From assembly GCF_003667315.2 (NCBI RefSeq), contig NZ_RCTZ02000009.1:1-64000 (forward strand): a DNA stretch of 64,000 nucleotides, given 5' to 3'. The notes below the pieces were generated by a model. That model saw only the letters and a list, made by a program, of their open reading frames with translations. It did not search any database and was not told where the DNA came from. How positions within the stretch are numbered: the first letter of the stretch is position 1; the number at the start of each line of letters is the position of its first letter. This document shows positions 1 through 8,065 of this stretch, in pieces. The translations under genes and the position numbers were made by a program. The stretch comes from Tropicibacter alexandrii (GTDB lineage Bacteria > Pseudomonadota > Alphaproteobacteria > Rhodobacterales > Rhodobacteraceae).

Positions 1-355
1 AAACGGTTCCCAGGGTTTCCCTTTTCCATAGCTTACCTTCCGAGCTTTTGGCTCTCCGGTAAACCCGGTCTGGTTCACGGGCTTTCAATTCGTCCGAGCT
101 TTCGGTGGTCAGGACGAGGATCGGAACAGTGGTTCGGTTGGGGCCGCTGCGCAGGCTGTCGATGACGCCAAAGCCGTCCATCTTCGGCATGTTGATGTCG
201 GTAATCACCACGTCCGGGTCGACATCCGGGAAAACCTCGACACCTTCCTGACCATCGCAGGCGGAGTGGAACTCGAACCCCGCACCTTCGAGAGAGACGC
301 GCAACAAGTTTCGGATCGTACGCGAGTCGTCGATTGCCAGCACCTTTGTCGTCAT
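1..355 (-). CDS. CheY-like single-domain response regulator, 3' end cut by window edge and possibly corrupted
   Basis: The reading frame starts at an ATG that overlaps the stop of the STAS gene (ATGA). The receiver signature is clear: paired acidic residues D9/D10, phospho-acceptor D53 in TDINMPKMDG, and the T83/T84 of VLTTESSDELK. A role in chemotaxis-type phosphorelay is inferred from this and from the STAS neighbour. The frame is open to base 1. After residue about 93 (base 76 downward), however, the protein stops resembling a receiver: the expected AGATGWIVKPF segment with the conserved lysine is absent and is replaced by a basic, lower-GC tail. This could be a contig-end artefact, a rearrangement or a real disruption. 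Confidence is high for the receiver and low for integrity. Confidence 0.8.
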   Translation of the reverse strand, partial: MTTKVLAIDDSRTIRNLLRVSLEGAGFEFHSACDGQEGVEVFPDVDPDVVITDINMPKMDGFGVIDSLRSGPNRTTVPILVLTTESSDELKAREPDRVYRRAKSSEGKLWKRETLGTV

Positions 356-636
356 TGCATCGTCTCCTGGTCGAAATGGTCGGCGGATAGCCCGAGGCGC
401 TTCAAACCCTCGCGGAAAGAAGGTGTCATGTCGGTGACCTGAAAGGATGCACCGTCCATTGCCCATTGTTTTTCCGCGACCAGCAGCAATTGCAGCCGGT
501 GGGAATCGAGGCGGTTGACATCGCGCGCCGAGACTGTGACCGGCGCTCCGCGAGCGTTCAGCAGAAAGGCGACGAGCGGGTCTTCACCCGAACGGGCGCG
601 GGAAACCCCAAGCGCATGGAAATTGATATCTGGCAT
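352..636 (-). CDS. STAS-domain protein (chemotaxis cluster)
   Basis: A 94-residue protein with the size and pattern of a lone STAS (sulfate transporter/anti-sigma antagonist) domain, including a DVNRLDSHRLQLLLVAEKQW segment where STAS domains carry their conserved loop and helix, followed by a VTDMTPSFREGLKRLGL C-terminal helix. Such small STAS proteins commonly sit at the head of alphaproteobacterial chemotaxis operons before cheY and cheA. The ATGA overlap with the next gene shows translational coupling. The exact role (partner-switch or scaffold function in the chemotaxis array) is inferred from context. The start ATG at 634-636 has only a weak ribosome-binding site. Confidence 0.7.
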   Translation of the reverse strand: MPDINFHALGVSRARSGEDPLVAFLLNARGAPVTVSARDVNRLDSHRLQLLLVAEKQWAMDGASFQVTDMTPSFREGLKRLGLSADHFDQETMQ

Positions 637-1104
637 CGTGAAACTGCATCCCTAGTGGCACCGTTCGCGCCGATGCACGGCACGTTTTCGAAAAGCAGGA
701 ATACGCGCGCTGTCTTAACAAAGCGTTCCGGGATTTGTGGTCTCGAAAGGCACGGTTTGTACCTGTCACAGCCGGGCACGCAGGGTCCCGGTGCCACATA
801 AATTCTTTTACATCAGGATCTTGCAGAGCATCCCAAGGTGCATGTGTGGGGCTCGGCCTCGGGTGCCGGTATAAGCATGGAAAATTGCAACTATCTGTTC
901 CAAACTTTGCCCGGGGCTGTCTGGGCGCGCTCAGGCCACATGTCGTCGCTCGATCATGTCGCAGGCGGGGGTGATTCACGGATAGGCCTGCATCCGCTTG
1001 GCCGTCCAAGGCGCGCAGGTCGGAAAACGACGGCATATGCCGGAGAAGCCGAGATTTCCGACCGGACCTGCGCTAGGCTCCTGCGCAACGGACAGGAGAA
1101 TACG
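637..1104. other. Intergenic region, divergent
   Basis: About 470 bases lie between the divergent STAS gene and the PLP-lyase operon. Promoters for both directions must lie here, but no convincing -35/-10 pair, repeat or small gene was found. A single TTAAC half-site occurs near 714-718. The rightward frame is open from 838, but the only good ribosome-binding site (ACAGGAGAA) precedes the ATG at 1105. Confidence 0.4.
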
Positions 1105-2148
1105 ATGACGCTGGACAAGCAGAGCAACCCGTTTCGGGGCACCGGGCTGGGGCTGGATTCCCCTTGGCCGATCGTCGAGGCACGGGACGTGTCCATGCTG
1201 TTGGCCAAATGCCCTGCGCATGCGCAAACGCCGTTGCAGGACGCACCCGAGCTGGCCGCGCGTCTCGGCGTGGCGCGGGTCAGCCTGAAGGATGAGCGTG
1301 ACCGGATGGGCCTTGGCAGCTTCAAGGCGTTGGGGGCCGCGTTTGCCATTGCGCGCGAGGCTGCCGCGACCGGCGACGAGTGGGTCACGGCCTTGCAAGG
1401 CCGCACCTATGTTACCGCGAGCGCGGGCAATCACGGTCTGTCCGTGGCCGCCGGGGCGCGTCTGTTCGGGGCGCAGGCGGTGATCTACCTGTCGCGGACG
1501 GTGCCGGAGGCGTTCGCGCAGCGGCTCACTGCCAAGGGGGCCAAGGTGGTCCGCGAAGGTGCCGATTACGAGGCCAGCATGCGGGCCGCCGCCGCCGCGG
1601 CCGAGGCGCATGGGTGGACGCTGCTGTCAGACAGTTCGTGGCCGGGCTATACCGAATTGCCGCTGCGCGTGATGGAAGGGTATCTGCAACTTGCCGCCGA
1701 GGCCGCCGCGCAGGTCGACACGCCGCCAACGCATATCCTGTTGCAAGCGGGGGTCGGCGGGCTGGCCGCCGCCGTTGCCGCTCATGCCCGGCATGTTTGG
1801 GCAGACGGGCCGCAGATCGTCGTGGTCGAACCGCAGGCCGCCCCGGCCTTGATCGAGAGCATCCGGGCAGGGGGCGTGGTGGATACGTCCGGGCCGGACA
1901 GTTGCATGGGGCGTCTCGATTGCAAGACGCCGTCGATGATCGCCCTGCAAGGGCTGGCGCGGGATGCCGACCTGTTCGTCACGATCACCGAGGAGCAGGC
2001 GGAGCAAGCGGTGCGCGATCTGGCCGGGATGGGCATTGCGACGACGCCCTCGGGTGCGGGCGGCATCGCGGCGGCGCTGGCCGGGTTGGACCTGCCGCCT
2101 GACGCGCATGTGCTGGCCATCCTCAGCGAGGGGCCGGAGGATGCCTGA
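1105..2148 (+). CDS. Diaminopropionate ammonia-lyase-like PLP enzyme
   Basis: A fold-type II PLP enzyme of 347 residues. The PLP-binding lysine lies in SFKALGAAFA, with a TASAGNHG substrate/cofactor loop and a QAGVGGLAAAV phosphate-binding region. The SDSSWPGYTELPLRVMEGY segment matches the DTAWEGYEEIP-type motif of diaminopropionate ammonia-lyases rather than threonine dehydratases. The family is usually near 400 residues, so this is a short member. The start was chosen for its AGGAGAA site; the frame is open further upstream without support. The gene overlaps the M24 hydrolase by 8 bases and is probably the first gene of a three-gene operon. Alpha,beta-elimination of an amino acid to a keto acid and ammonia is expected; the true substrate is unknown. 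Confidence 0.8.
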   Translation: MTLDKQSNPFRGTGLGLDSPWPIVEARDVSMLLAKCPAHAQTPLQDAPELAARLGVARVSLKDERDRMGLGSFKALGAAFAIAREAAATGDEWVTALQGRTYVTASAGNHGLSVAAGARLFGAQAVIYLSRTVPEAFAQRLTAKGAKVVREGADYEASMRAAAAAAEAHGWTLLSDSSWPGYTELPLRVMEGYLQLAAEAAAQVDTPPTHILLQAGVGGLAAAVAAHARHVWADGPQIVVVEPQAAPALIESIRAGGVVDTSGPDSCMGRLDCKTPSMIALQGLARDADLFVTITEEQAEQAVRDLAGMGIATTPSGAGGIAAALAGLDLPPDAHVLAILSEGPEDA

Positions 2149-3307
2149 GACGTCGCTGATCTTCCCGGCCTCGGAATACCGTGCGCGCATCACGGCCTTG
2201 CAGGCGCGCATGGCGGTTCAAGGTTTGACGGCACTTTTGCTGACCAGCCCGGCGGACGTATTCTATACGACCGGGTTCCTGACGCGCTTCTGGGAAAGCC
2301 CGGCCCGTCCGTGGTTCATCGTGGTCCCCTCACAGGGCGACCCGGTTGCGGTGATTCCCGCCATCGGCGCCGACCTGATGCGCCGCACATGGATTCCCCG
2401 GATCGAGACCTGGGACGCCCCCGACCCGCGCGATGACGGGGTCAGCCTGCTGGCGGGCGTTCTGGGCGACATCGTCCCTGAAAGCGGTGCCATCGGCCTG
2501 CCGATGGGTCTGGAAACACATCTGCGCATGCCCGTGGCCGACTACGAGACGCTGCGCGCCCGCCTTGCCCCACGCCGGTTCGAGGACGCCACCGGCTGCG
2601 TTCAGAAGGTGCGAGAGATCAAGTCCGAGGCCGAGATTGCCAAGATCCGCGCCTCTTGTGCGCTGGCGGGACGTGTCTTTGACCGGGTGCCGGAGTTTGC
2701 CGGTGAAGGGCGCCCGCTGGACGCGGTCTTTCGCGACTTCCAGATTGCGCTGCTGCAAGAGGGGGCCGACTGGGTCAGTTATGTCGCGGGGGGCGCCGGG
2801 CCGGACGGCTATGGCGACGTGATCTCGCCCGCGTCGAGCGACCCGCTGCAACGGGGTGACGTACTGATGCTGGACACCGGCGCGGTGAAGGACGGGTATT
2901 TCTGCGATTTCGACCGCAACTACGCCATCGGCCCGGCCTCGGACTGTGCCCGCCGCGCGCATCACGCGCTTTGGCAGGCGACCGAAGACGTCATGGCGGC
3001 GCTGCGCCCCGGGCATCTGGCCTGCGATGTGCACCGCCTGTTCGACGAGGCGCTGCGCGGGCAGGGGGCAGAGACGGGGGGCGGGCGACTGGGCCATGGG
3101 CTGGGCGTGACGCTGACGGAATGGCCGTCCTTCACGCCGCTGGACCGGACGCCATTGCGTGCGGGCATGGTGCTTACGCTGGAGCCGGGATGCGCCACGC
3201 GCGACGGTCGCATGCTGGTGCACGAGGAAAACATCGTACTGCGCGAGGATGGCGTCGAGCTGTTGTCGCCGCGCGCCCCTGCGGACCTCCCGGAGATCGG
3301 CTCATGA
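2141..3307 (+). CDS. M24-family metallohydrolase (Xaa-Pro aminopeptidase / ectoine hydrolase-like)
   Basis: A 388-residue pita-bread-fold hydrolase. The N-terminal creatinase-like domain covers residues about 1-150 (LLLTSPADVFYTTGF). The C-terminal catalytic domain shows all five metal ligands: Asp in LMLDTGA, Asp in YFCDFDRN, His in GHGLG, Glu in TLEPG and Glu in VHEEN. In characterised operons such proteins act as prolidases, creatinases or ectoine hydrolases (DoeA/EutD). It overlaps the PLP lyase upstream and shares ATGA with the racemase downstream, so all three should act in one pathway. The hydrolase probably releases an amino acid or diamino acid from an amide-type precursor. The ectoine route is only partly represented here, so that assignment is not made. 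Confidence 0.82.
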   Translation: MPETSLIFPASEYRARITALQARMAVQGLTALLLTSPADVFYTTGFLTRFWESPARPWFIVVPSQGDPVAVIPAIGADLMRRTWIPRIETWDAPDPRDDGVSLLAGVLGDIVPESGAIGLPMGLETHLRMPVADYETLRARLAPRRFEDATGCVQKVREIKSEAEIAKIRASCALAGRVFDRVPEFAGEGRPLDAVFRDFQIALLQEGADWVSYVAGGAGPDGYGDVISPASSDPLQRGDVLMLDTGAVKDGYFCDFDRNYAIGPASDCARRAHHALWQATEDVMAALRPGHLACDVHRLFDEALRGQGAETGGGRLGHGLGVTLTEWPSFTPLDRTPLRAGMVLTLEPGCATRDGRMLVHEENIVLREDGVELLSPRAPADLPEIGS

Positions 3308-4044
3308 CGCCGTTCGCCTACGAGATCGAGGAAGACACGCGGCCCCGGCTCGGGCTGATCGTGTTGCAGGTGGACGAGACCATCGAGCAGGACTTCCGGC
3401 ACCTTTTCACGCCCGACAGGGCGCGGCTGCATGTCAGCCGGGTGCCCTCCGGCGCGGAGCTGAACCCTGACACCATCGCCGGGATGGCGCATGACCTGCC
3501 CGCTGCGACACGGCTGTTGCCGGTCGCCGCGCCGCTCGATGCCGTGGCTTATGCCTGCACCTCCGGCACAACCCTGATCGGCGCGGACCAAGTGCACCAG
3601 ATGATCCGCGCGAATTGCCCGGCGCGGGCGGCCACCGACCCACTGACCGCCGCGCTTGCAGCCTGCGCGCGGTTGGGCGTCACGCGGCTGGGGATCGTGT
3701 CACCCTATATCGCATCGGTGGCGGTGCCGATCCGGCGTGCCTTCGAGGCGGCTGGGCTTATGGTGCCGCACACGCTCTCCTTCGGCGAAGAGATCGAGGC
3801 CCGGGTGGCCCGCATCGCCCCCGCCTCCATCGCCGAGGCCGCCCGCGCGGTTGCGTCCCAAGGCGGGATAGACGCGGTATTCCTTTCCTGCACCAACCTG
3901 CGCACCCTCGACATCATCGCCCCGCTGGAGGCGGAGCTGGGCCTGCCTGTCCTCAGTTCGAACCAGGTCCTTGCATGGCACATGGCCGCCCTTGCCGGGA
4001 TCACCGATCTGCCCGCCAAAGCGGGACGCCTGATGCAGTCCTGA
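3304..4044 (+). CDS. Asp/Glu racemase superfamily protein (maleate isomerase / EutA-like)
   Basis: A 246-residue protein of the Asp/Glu racemase–arylmalonate decarboxylase–maleate isomerase superfamily. The two catalytic cysteine regions are visible: YACTSGTTLIG in the N-terminal half and FLSCTNLRTLD in the C-terminal half. SSNQVLAWHMA is typical of the maleate isomerase/EutA branch. The ATGA overlap with the M24 hydrolase gene makes it the last gene of the operon. It is probably cytoplasmic, since no signal peptide is seen. Racemisation or cis-trans isomerisation of a dicarboxylic or amino-acid intermediate is likely; the substrate cannot be read from sequence. Confidence 0.78.
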   Translation: MTPFAYEIEEDTRPRLGLIVLQVDETIEQDFRHLFTPDRARLHVSRVPSGAELNPDTIAGMAHDLPAATRLLPVAAPLDAVAYACTSGTTLIGADQVHQMIRANCPARAATDPLTAALAACARLGVTRLGIVSPYIASVAVPIRRAFEAAGLMVPHTLSFGEEIEARVARIAPASIAEAARAVASQGGIDAVFLSCTNLRTLDIIAPLEAELGLPVLSSNQVLAWHMAALAGITDLPAKAGRLMQS

Positions 4045-4116
4045 CATGGGCCGGGCTTGCATCCTTGAAGGCGGTACGCCATCTAGGCAGGGAAACGCCA
4101 AGGAGCGGAGGCAATC

Positions 4117-5034
4117 ATGTTGGAATTGGGTCAGGGTCAAGGGCAGGCGCCGGCAGACGATCTGGTGAAGGACATCACCGAGGCGGAATTCATGGCCGAG
4201 GTCGTGGATGGCTCGCAAACGGTGCCGGTGATCGTCGATTTCTGGGCGCCTTGGTGCGGCCCGTGCAAGCAGCTTGGCCCGGCTCTGGAAGAGGCGGTCA
4301 GGGCGGCCAAGGGCGCGGTGCGCATGGTCAAGGTCAACGTCGACGAGGCGCAGATGATCGCCGGTCAGTTGCGCATCCAGTCGATCCCGACGGTCTATGC
4401 CTTCTGGCAGGGCCAGCCGGTGGACGGCTTTCAGGGCGCGCTGCCCGGCTCGGAACTGAAGGCCTTCATCGAGCGGGTCGTGACCGCTGCCGGGGGCGAT
4501 GCCTCAGGTGGTCTCGATGATGCGATTGCCGCCGCCGAGGAAATGCTGGAGCAGGGGGCCGCAGCGGATGCCGTGCAGGTCTTTGCCGCGATCCTCGAAG
4601 AGGACCCGATGAACGCCAAGGCCTATGGCGGCATGGTGCGCAGCTATATCGCCGCCGGTGATCTGGAGCAGGCCGAGGCGGCGCTGAATGGCGCCCCGGT
4701 CGAAATTTCCAAGTCGCCCGAACTGGAGGCCGCGCATGCCCAGCTGGAACTGGCCAAGCAGGCGGCGAATGCCGGTCCCGTGGCGGAACTGACAGCCGCG
4801 GTCGAGGCCAATCCCGACGACCATCAGGCGCGCTACGACCTCGCGCAGGCGCTTTATGCCAAGGGCGACGGGCAGGCTGCCGTCGATCATCTGCTGGAAC
4901 TGTTCCGCCGGGATCGCGAGTGGAACGACGGTGCCGCCAAGGCGCAGCTTTTCACCATCTTCGAGGCGCTCAAGCCGAACGATCCCGTTGTTCTCAACGG
5001 CCGGCGGAAACTGTCGTCGATGATATTTGCCTGA
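4117..5034 (+). CDS. cnoX: Thioredoxin-TPR chaperedoxin (CnoX/YbbN family)
   Basis: A 305-residue protein with an N-terminal thioredoxin domain (active site WCGPCK, C47 and C50) and a C-terminal half of TPR-like helical repeats (from about residue 140: AAEEMLEQGAAADAVQVF, then AYGGMVRSYIAAGDLEQAE). This layout and length match CnoX/YbbN, a co-chaperone that guards proteins from over-oxidation and hands them to GroEL. The intact CxxC differs from E. coli CnoX, which has SxxC, so this version could retain redox activity. It sits 27 bases before a Lon-substrate-binding-domain gene, a common alphaproteobacterial pairing, which suggests a proteostasis operon. Confidence 0.88.
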   Translation: MLELGQGQGQAPADDLVKDITEAEFMAEVVDGSQTVPVIVDFWAPWCGPCKQLGPALEEAVRAAKGAVRMVKVNVDEAQMIAGQLRIQSIPTVYAFWQGQPVDGFQGALPGSELKAFIERVVTAAGGDASGGLDDAIAAAEEMLEQGAAADAVQVFAAILEEDPMNAKAYGGMVRSYIAAGDLEQAEAALNGAPVEISKSPELEAAHAQLELAKQAANAGPVAELTAAVEANPDDHQARYDLAQALYAKGDGQAAVDHLLELFRRDREWNDGAAKAQLFTIFEALKPNDPVVLNGRRKLSSMIFA

Positions 5035-5061
5035 GCCGGTCGGCGGGCTAGCTGTCACGAC

Positions 5062-5700
5062 ATGACTTGGCTTACCGACCTGCCCGGGATGATCCCCGTT
5101 TTTCCCTTGCCCGGCGCACTGTTGCTGCCCCGGGCACGGCTGCCCCTTCACATCTTCGAACCGCGCTATCTGGCCATGCTGGACGACTGCCTGAAGACCG
5201 ATACGCGGCTGATCGGCATGGTGCAGCCGATGGTCACGCCGGGCCGACCCGAAGGCCTGCACAAGATCGGCTGCGCGGGCCGTGTCACGCAATTCTCCGA
5301 GACGGAGGATGGCCGCTACATGATCACGCTGGCCGGGATTTCGCGCTTTCGGATCGTGCAGGAGGTCGAGGGCTTCACGCCTTACCGGCGCTGCGAGGTG
5401 CGCTGGGACGGGTTCGAGGCGGACCGCAAGTCGAGCGATTGCGATGACCGGTTCGACCGGCGCGCCTTCATGGCGCTGCTGGATCGCTACTTCACCGCGC
5501 GCGACCTGTCCGCCGATTGGCAGACCTTGCAGGATGCGGAGGACGAGCTGTTGATCAACTCGCTGTCGATGCTGCTGGACTTCGGCCCCGAGGACAAGCA
5601 GGCGCTGCTGGAGGCGCCATCGCTTGCGACGCGGCGCGAGACGCTGGTAACGCTGATCGAATATGCCCTGCGGGGCGGCGAAGAGGACAGGATCCAATGA
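5062..5700 (+). CDS. Lon protease substrate-binding (N-terminal) domain protein
   Basis: A 212-residue stand-alone version of the Lon N-terminal (PUA-like) domain: [27 protein letters not shown] near the N-terminus, then [25 protein letters not shown] and a helical C-terminal half. The ATPase and protease parts of Lon are absent, which is normal for this family. It probably binds substrate proteins, but no enzymatic activity is expected. It is the middle gene of a probable CnoX–Lon-domain–Trm112 operon and overlaps the next gene by ATGA. Confidence 0.85.
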   Translation: MTWLTDLPGMIPVFPLPGALLLPRARLPLHIFEPRYLAMLDDCLKTDTRLIGMVQPMVTPGRPEGLHKIGCAGRVTQFSETEDGRYMITLAGISRFRIVQEVEGFTPYRRCEVRWDGFEADRKSSDCDDRFDRRAFMALLDRYFTARDLSADWQTLQDAEDELLINSLSMLLDFGPEDKQALLEAPSLATRRETLVTLIEYALRGGEEDRIQ

Positions 5701-5879
5701 CCGACGCCTTGTATGACCGGCGTATGCTGGAGGCTTTGATCTGCCCTGTGACGCAAGGCCCGCTGGACTATGACGCGGCGGCGGGCGAGCTGATCTCGCG
5801 CAGGGCGTCGCTGGCCTATCCGATCCGCGACGGCATCCCGATCATGCTGGCCGACGAGGCGCGCAAGATCGAGGATTAG
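5697..5879 (+). CDS. Trm112-like / UPF0434 small protein
   Basis: A 60-residue protein with the Trm112-family core: [16 protein letters not shown], then [26 protein letters not shown]. Trm112-like proteins act as small activators of methyltransferases or as zinc-knuckle proteins. Only one cysteine of the usual CPxC pair is present here (CPVT), so metal binding may be lost, as in many alphaproteobacterial versions. The start overlaps the preceding stop (ATGA). It ends 11 bases before a strong palindromic terminator. Confidence 0.82.
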   Translation: MTDALYDRRMLEALICPVTQGPLDYDAAAGELISRRASLAYPIRDGIPIMLADEARKIED

Positions 5880-5890
5880 GCGTGCCTGTC

Positions 5891-5916
5891 GTAGGATGGG
5901 TGATCACCCATCCTAC
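5891..5916. terminator. Bidirectional terminator, perfect 26-base palindrome
   Basis: A perfect inverted repeat of 26 bases (GTAGGATGGGTGA followed by its exact complement) lies between the convergent Trm112 and threonine dehydratase genes. It includes the last codon positions of the minus-strand gene, whose TAG is at 5913-5915. Its position favours termination from both sides. There is no long T-run, so it may instead stabilise 3' ends. Confidence 0.65.
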
Positions 5917-6884
5917 CCGAGCAACGCCAGCGCGCGGGCAAAGACTTCCGGCGTGACGTTGCCGCCAGAGATCGTCGCGACCACCGTGTCGCCCGCCAGC
6001 GCCTCGCCGTGGAACAGCGCCGCTGCCAGCGCCACGGCGCCACCCGGCTCTGCCACCACCTTGAGATGCGCAAAGGCCAGCGCCATCGCCCGCAGGACCT
6101 CGTCGTCGCTGACCACCAGCCCCGACGCGCACAGGCGGGACGTGATCGGAAAGGTCAACGCGCCCGGCATCGGTGTCAGGATCGCGTCGCACAGGCCCCC
6201 GGCCTCGGTGGCGTTGCCCAGCCGTACGCCCGCCGCCAGTGAGCGTGCCGTGTCGTCATACCCTTCGGGTTCCACCGGGCGCACCCGCAGCCCCGGCGCC
6301 CGCGCCTCCAGCGCCAGCGCGATCCCGGCGGTCAGACCGCCTCCGCCGCAGCAGACCAGCACATCGGCCCGCTCCACGCCCTTCTCTGCCGCTTGGGCAG
6401 CGATTTCGAGGCCGCAGGTGCCCTGACCGGCAATGACTTGGAGTTCGTCATAGGGCTTGATCAGCGTCAGGCCACGTTCGGAGGCCAGCCGGTCGCCGAT
6501 CTCTTCGCGCGCCTCGCGGCCCCGGTCGTACAGCACGACCTCGGCGCCCAAGGCGCGCGTATTCTCGATCTTGGGTTTCGGCGCGTCGGACGGCATCACG
6601 ATCACGGCGGGCGCCCCAAAGGCGCGGGCCGCTGCCGCAACGCCCTGCGCGTGGTTGCCCGAAGAATAGGCCAGCACGCCCCGCGCGCGCGTCTGCGGGT
6701 CCAGCGCCGACAGGGCGGACCAGCCGCCCCGGAACTTGAAGCTGCCGGTATGCTGCAGGCATTCCGCCTTGACCAGCACCCGCCGCCCGGCGAGGTCGTC
6801 CAGCCGTGGCGAGGACAGCAGCGGCGTCCGGCGCGCATGCCCGTTCAGGCGCTCTGCCGCGGCCTCGATCATCGTGATATCCAT
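5913..6884 (-). CDS. Threonine/serine dehydratase-like PLP enzyme
   Basis: A 323-residue fold-type II PLP enzyme with the lysine motif GSFKFRGGWSAL, the SSGNHAQGVA loop and the CCGGGGLTAGIA phosphate-binding loop. It has no C-terminal ACT regulatory domain, so it fits catabolic threonine dehydratase or serine racemase-type enzymes rather than biosynthetic IlvA. The start at 6884 was chosen because GGGGGAC precedes that ATG; the open frame extends 16 codons further. It is monocistronic and convergent with the Trm112 gene. Dehydratase versus racemase activity cannot be decided from sequence. Confidence 0.83.
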   Translation of the reverse strand: MDITMIEAAAERLNGHARRTPLLSSPRLDDLAGRRVLVKAECLQHTGSFKFRGGWSALSALDPQTRARGVLAYSSGNHAQGVAAAARAFGAPAVIVMPSDAPKPKIENTRALGAEVVLYDRGREAREEIGDRLASERGLTLIKPYDELQVIAGQGTCGLEIAAQAAEKGVERADVLVCCGGGGLTAGIALALEARAPGLRVRPVEPEGYDDTARSLAAGVRLGNATEAGGLCDAILTPMPGALTFPITSRLCASGLVVSDDEVLRAMALAFAHLKVVAEPGGAVALAAALFHGEALAGDTVVATISGGNVTPEVFARALALLG

Positions 6885-7063
6885 CGGTCCCCCTTTTTTC
6901 GCCGACGCTAGCGCCGGATCGATCCCCTGCAAAGCCGGATCGTGCGGCGGCTGCCCCGGTTGCGCATCGGAAGCAACAGGTTCGGCGGTTTACTGCGGAA
7001 GCGCGGTTTCGAGATTGGCGACATTCATCGCTTTGGCTAGGGTCCCGGCAAAGGAGGCGCGCC

Positions 7064-7558
7064 ATGATTCACAGCCTTTTCCGGGGTCTGGTCCTGTCTT
7101 GCCTGCTGGCGGGGGCTGCGTTGGCGCAGACCGACGATCATGGCGACGATCACGACCATATCGAGGATTGCCCGCCGTTCGAATGGGGCGGCTATATCGA
7201 TCCGGGTCAACAGACCTACGAACAAGAGGTGGTCGCCGGGTTCGACGATGGCCGGATCGTGCTCGAAGTCCGCTTCGACGCTCTTGCCGGGCCGGTGGCG
7301 AAGCACTTCATGTTTCTGGAGTTGATCGATGGCTGCGTGCTGCGGGCGGTTTCCGTCGGCAGCTACATGAAAGAGGTCGTCAAGCTGGGCAAGGACGTGG
7401 TTCATGTCGATCTGTACGAACCGGACACGCAGCGCCGGCTTGCCACGCTCGACAGCCTGCCCGAGATCGACACGATCCGCCAGCAGGCCTTGGCGATCTT
7501 CCTCGGGACGGAGCCCAAACCGGAGCCGGAGGCGAAGGGCGGCGCCATCGGCAACTGA
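7064..7558 (+). CDS. Secreted hypothetical protein with His/Asp-rich N-terminus
   Basis: A 164-residue protein with a typical Sec signal peptide (LVLSCLLAGAALAQ, cleavage expected after ALAQ near residue 22). The mature N-terminus is a short metal-ligand-like stretch (TDDHGDDHDHIEDCPP). The rest is a mixed alpha/beta domain with two further features: a single conserved-looking cysteine near residue 87 (IDGCVLRAV) and a proline/glutamate-rich tail. I do not recognise the family. A periplasmic location is likely; metal binding by the HD cluster is only a suggestion. A good AAGGAGG site precedes the ATG. Confidence 0.65.
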   Translation: MIHSLFRGLVLSCLLAGAALAQTDDHGDDHDHIEDCPPFEWGGYIDPGQQTYEQEVVAGFDDGRIVLEVRFDALAGPVAKHFMFLELIDGCVLRAVSVGSYMKEVVKLGKDVVHVDLYEPDTQRRLATLDSLPEIDTIRQQALAIFLGTEPKPEPEAKGGAIGN

Positions 7559-8065
7559 GGGCTGAAATCGCGCCCGAGTGATTCCTTGAAATCGTTCACA
7601 AATTCACAAAATTCGGCTCGAACGGCCTTGGCCGACTCGCGTTAAGCGCGATCTTCCGTAGCGGTACTTCGCCGTATCGAAGGTGTGCGCGCTGCAATTT
7701 TGATCAATTTTTGCTCAGCGCCAAAGAATTTTGCAACACTCCCGATTCCGGGGAGGTGCATTAATAAAGCGTAAATTCAACGCGTTAATGCGGTGGCCCG
7801 GAAATGCATGCCGTGGTGTGCCGGATTGTGACCGACTTGATGAAACAAGTCGCAATTTACACCAAAGGGTCAAATGGGTAACGATTCCTCCTGATGCAGA
7901 CCAAGTTTTCGCCCCGTTGCCGCGTTTTGCGGTCCGTCCTGCAGCGCGTATCATGCGCGGATGCGTCGGTCCCAAAGCGTTTGGGGGCCGGGACAATACC
8001 TGAATTCCATAAGAGATCCCCGGACCAACGGGGCATGCATCGTTTGACCAACAAGTGAGGAACCG
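7559..8065 (+). other. Long upstream region of the aap/bzt operon
   Basis: About 500 bases without a supportable gene, clearly richer in A/T than its surroundings. It contains an inverted repeat, GCATTAA (7758-7764) and TTAATGC (7785-7791), with 20 bases between arms. A long regulated leader is plausible, since amino-acid transport genes respond to nitrogen status, but I could not identify a credible promoter. The last bases hold the ribosome-binding site GAGGAACCG before aapJ. Confidence 0.4.

Noticed and set aside
838-1104. N-terminal extension of the PLP lyase
   Set aside because: The extension has no homology-like pattern, and the best ribosome-binding site precedes the ATG at 1105.
7794-7809. 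Sigma-54-like promoter upstream of aapJ
   Set aside because: TGGCCC and TGCAT elements are one base too close for a GG/GC spacing match.
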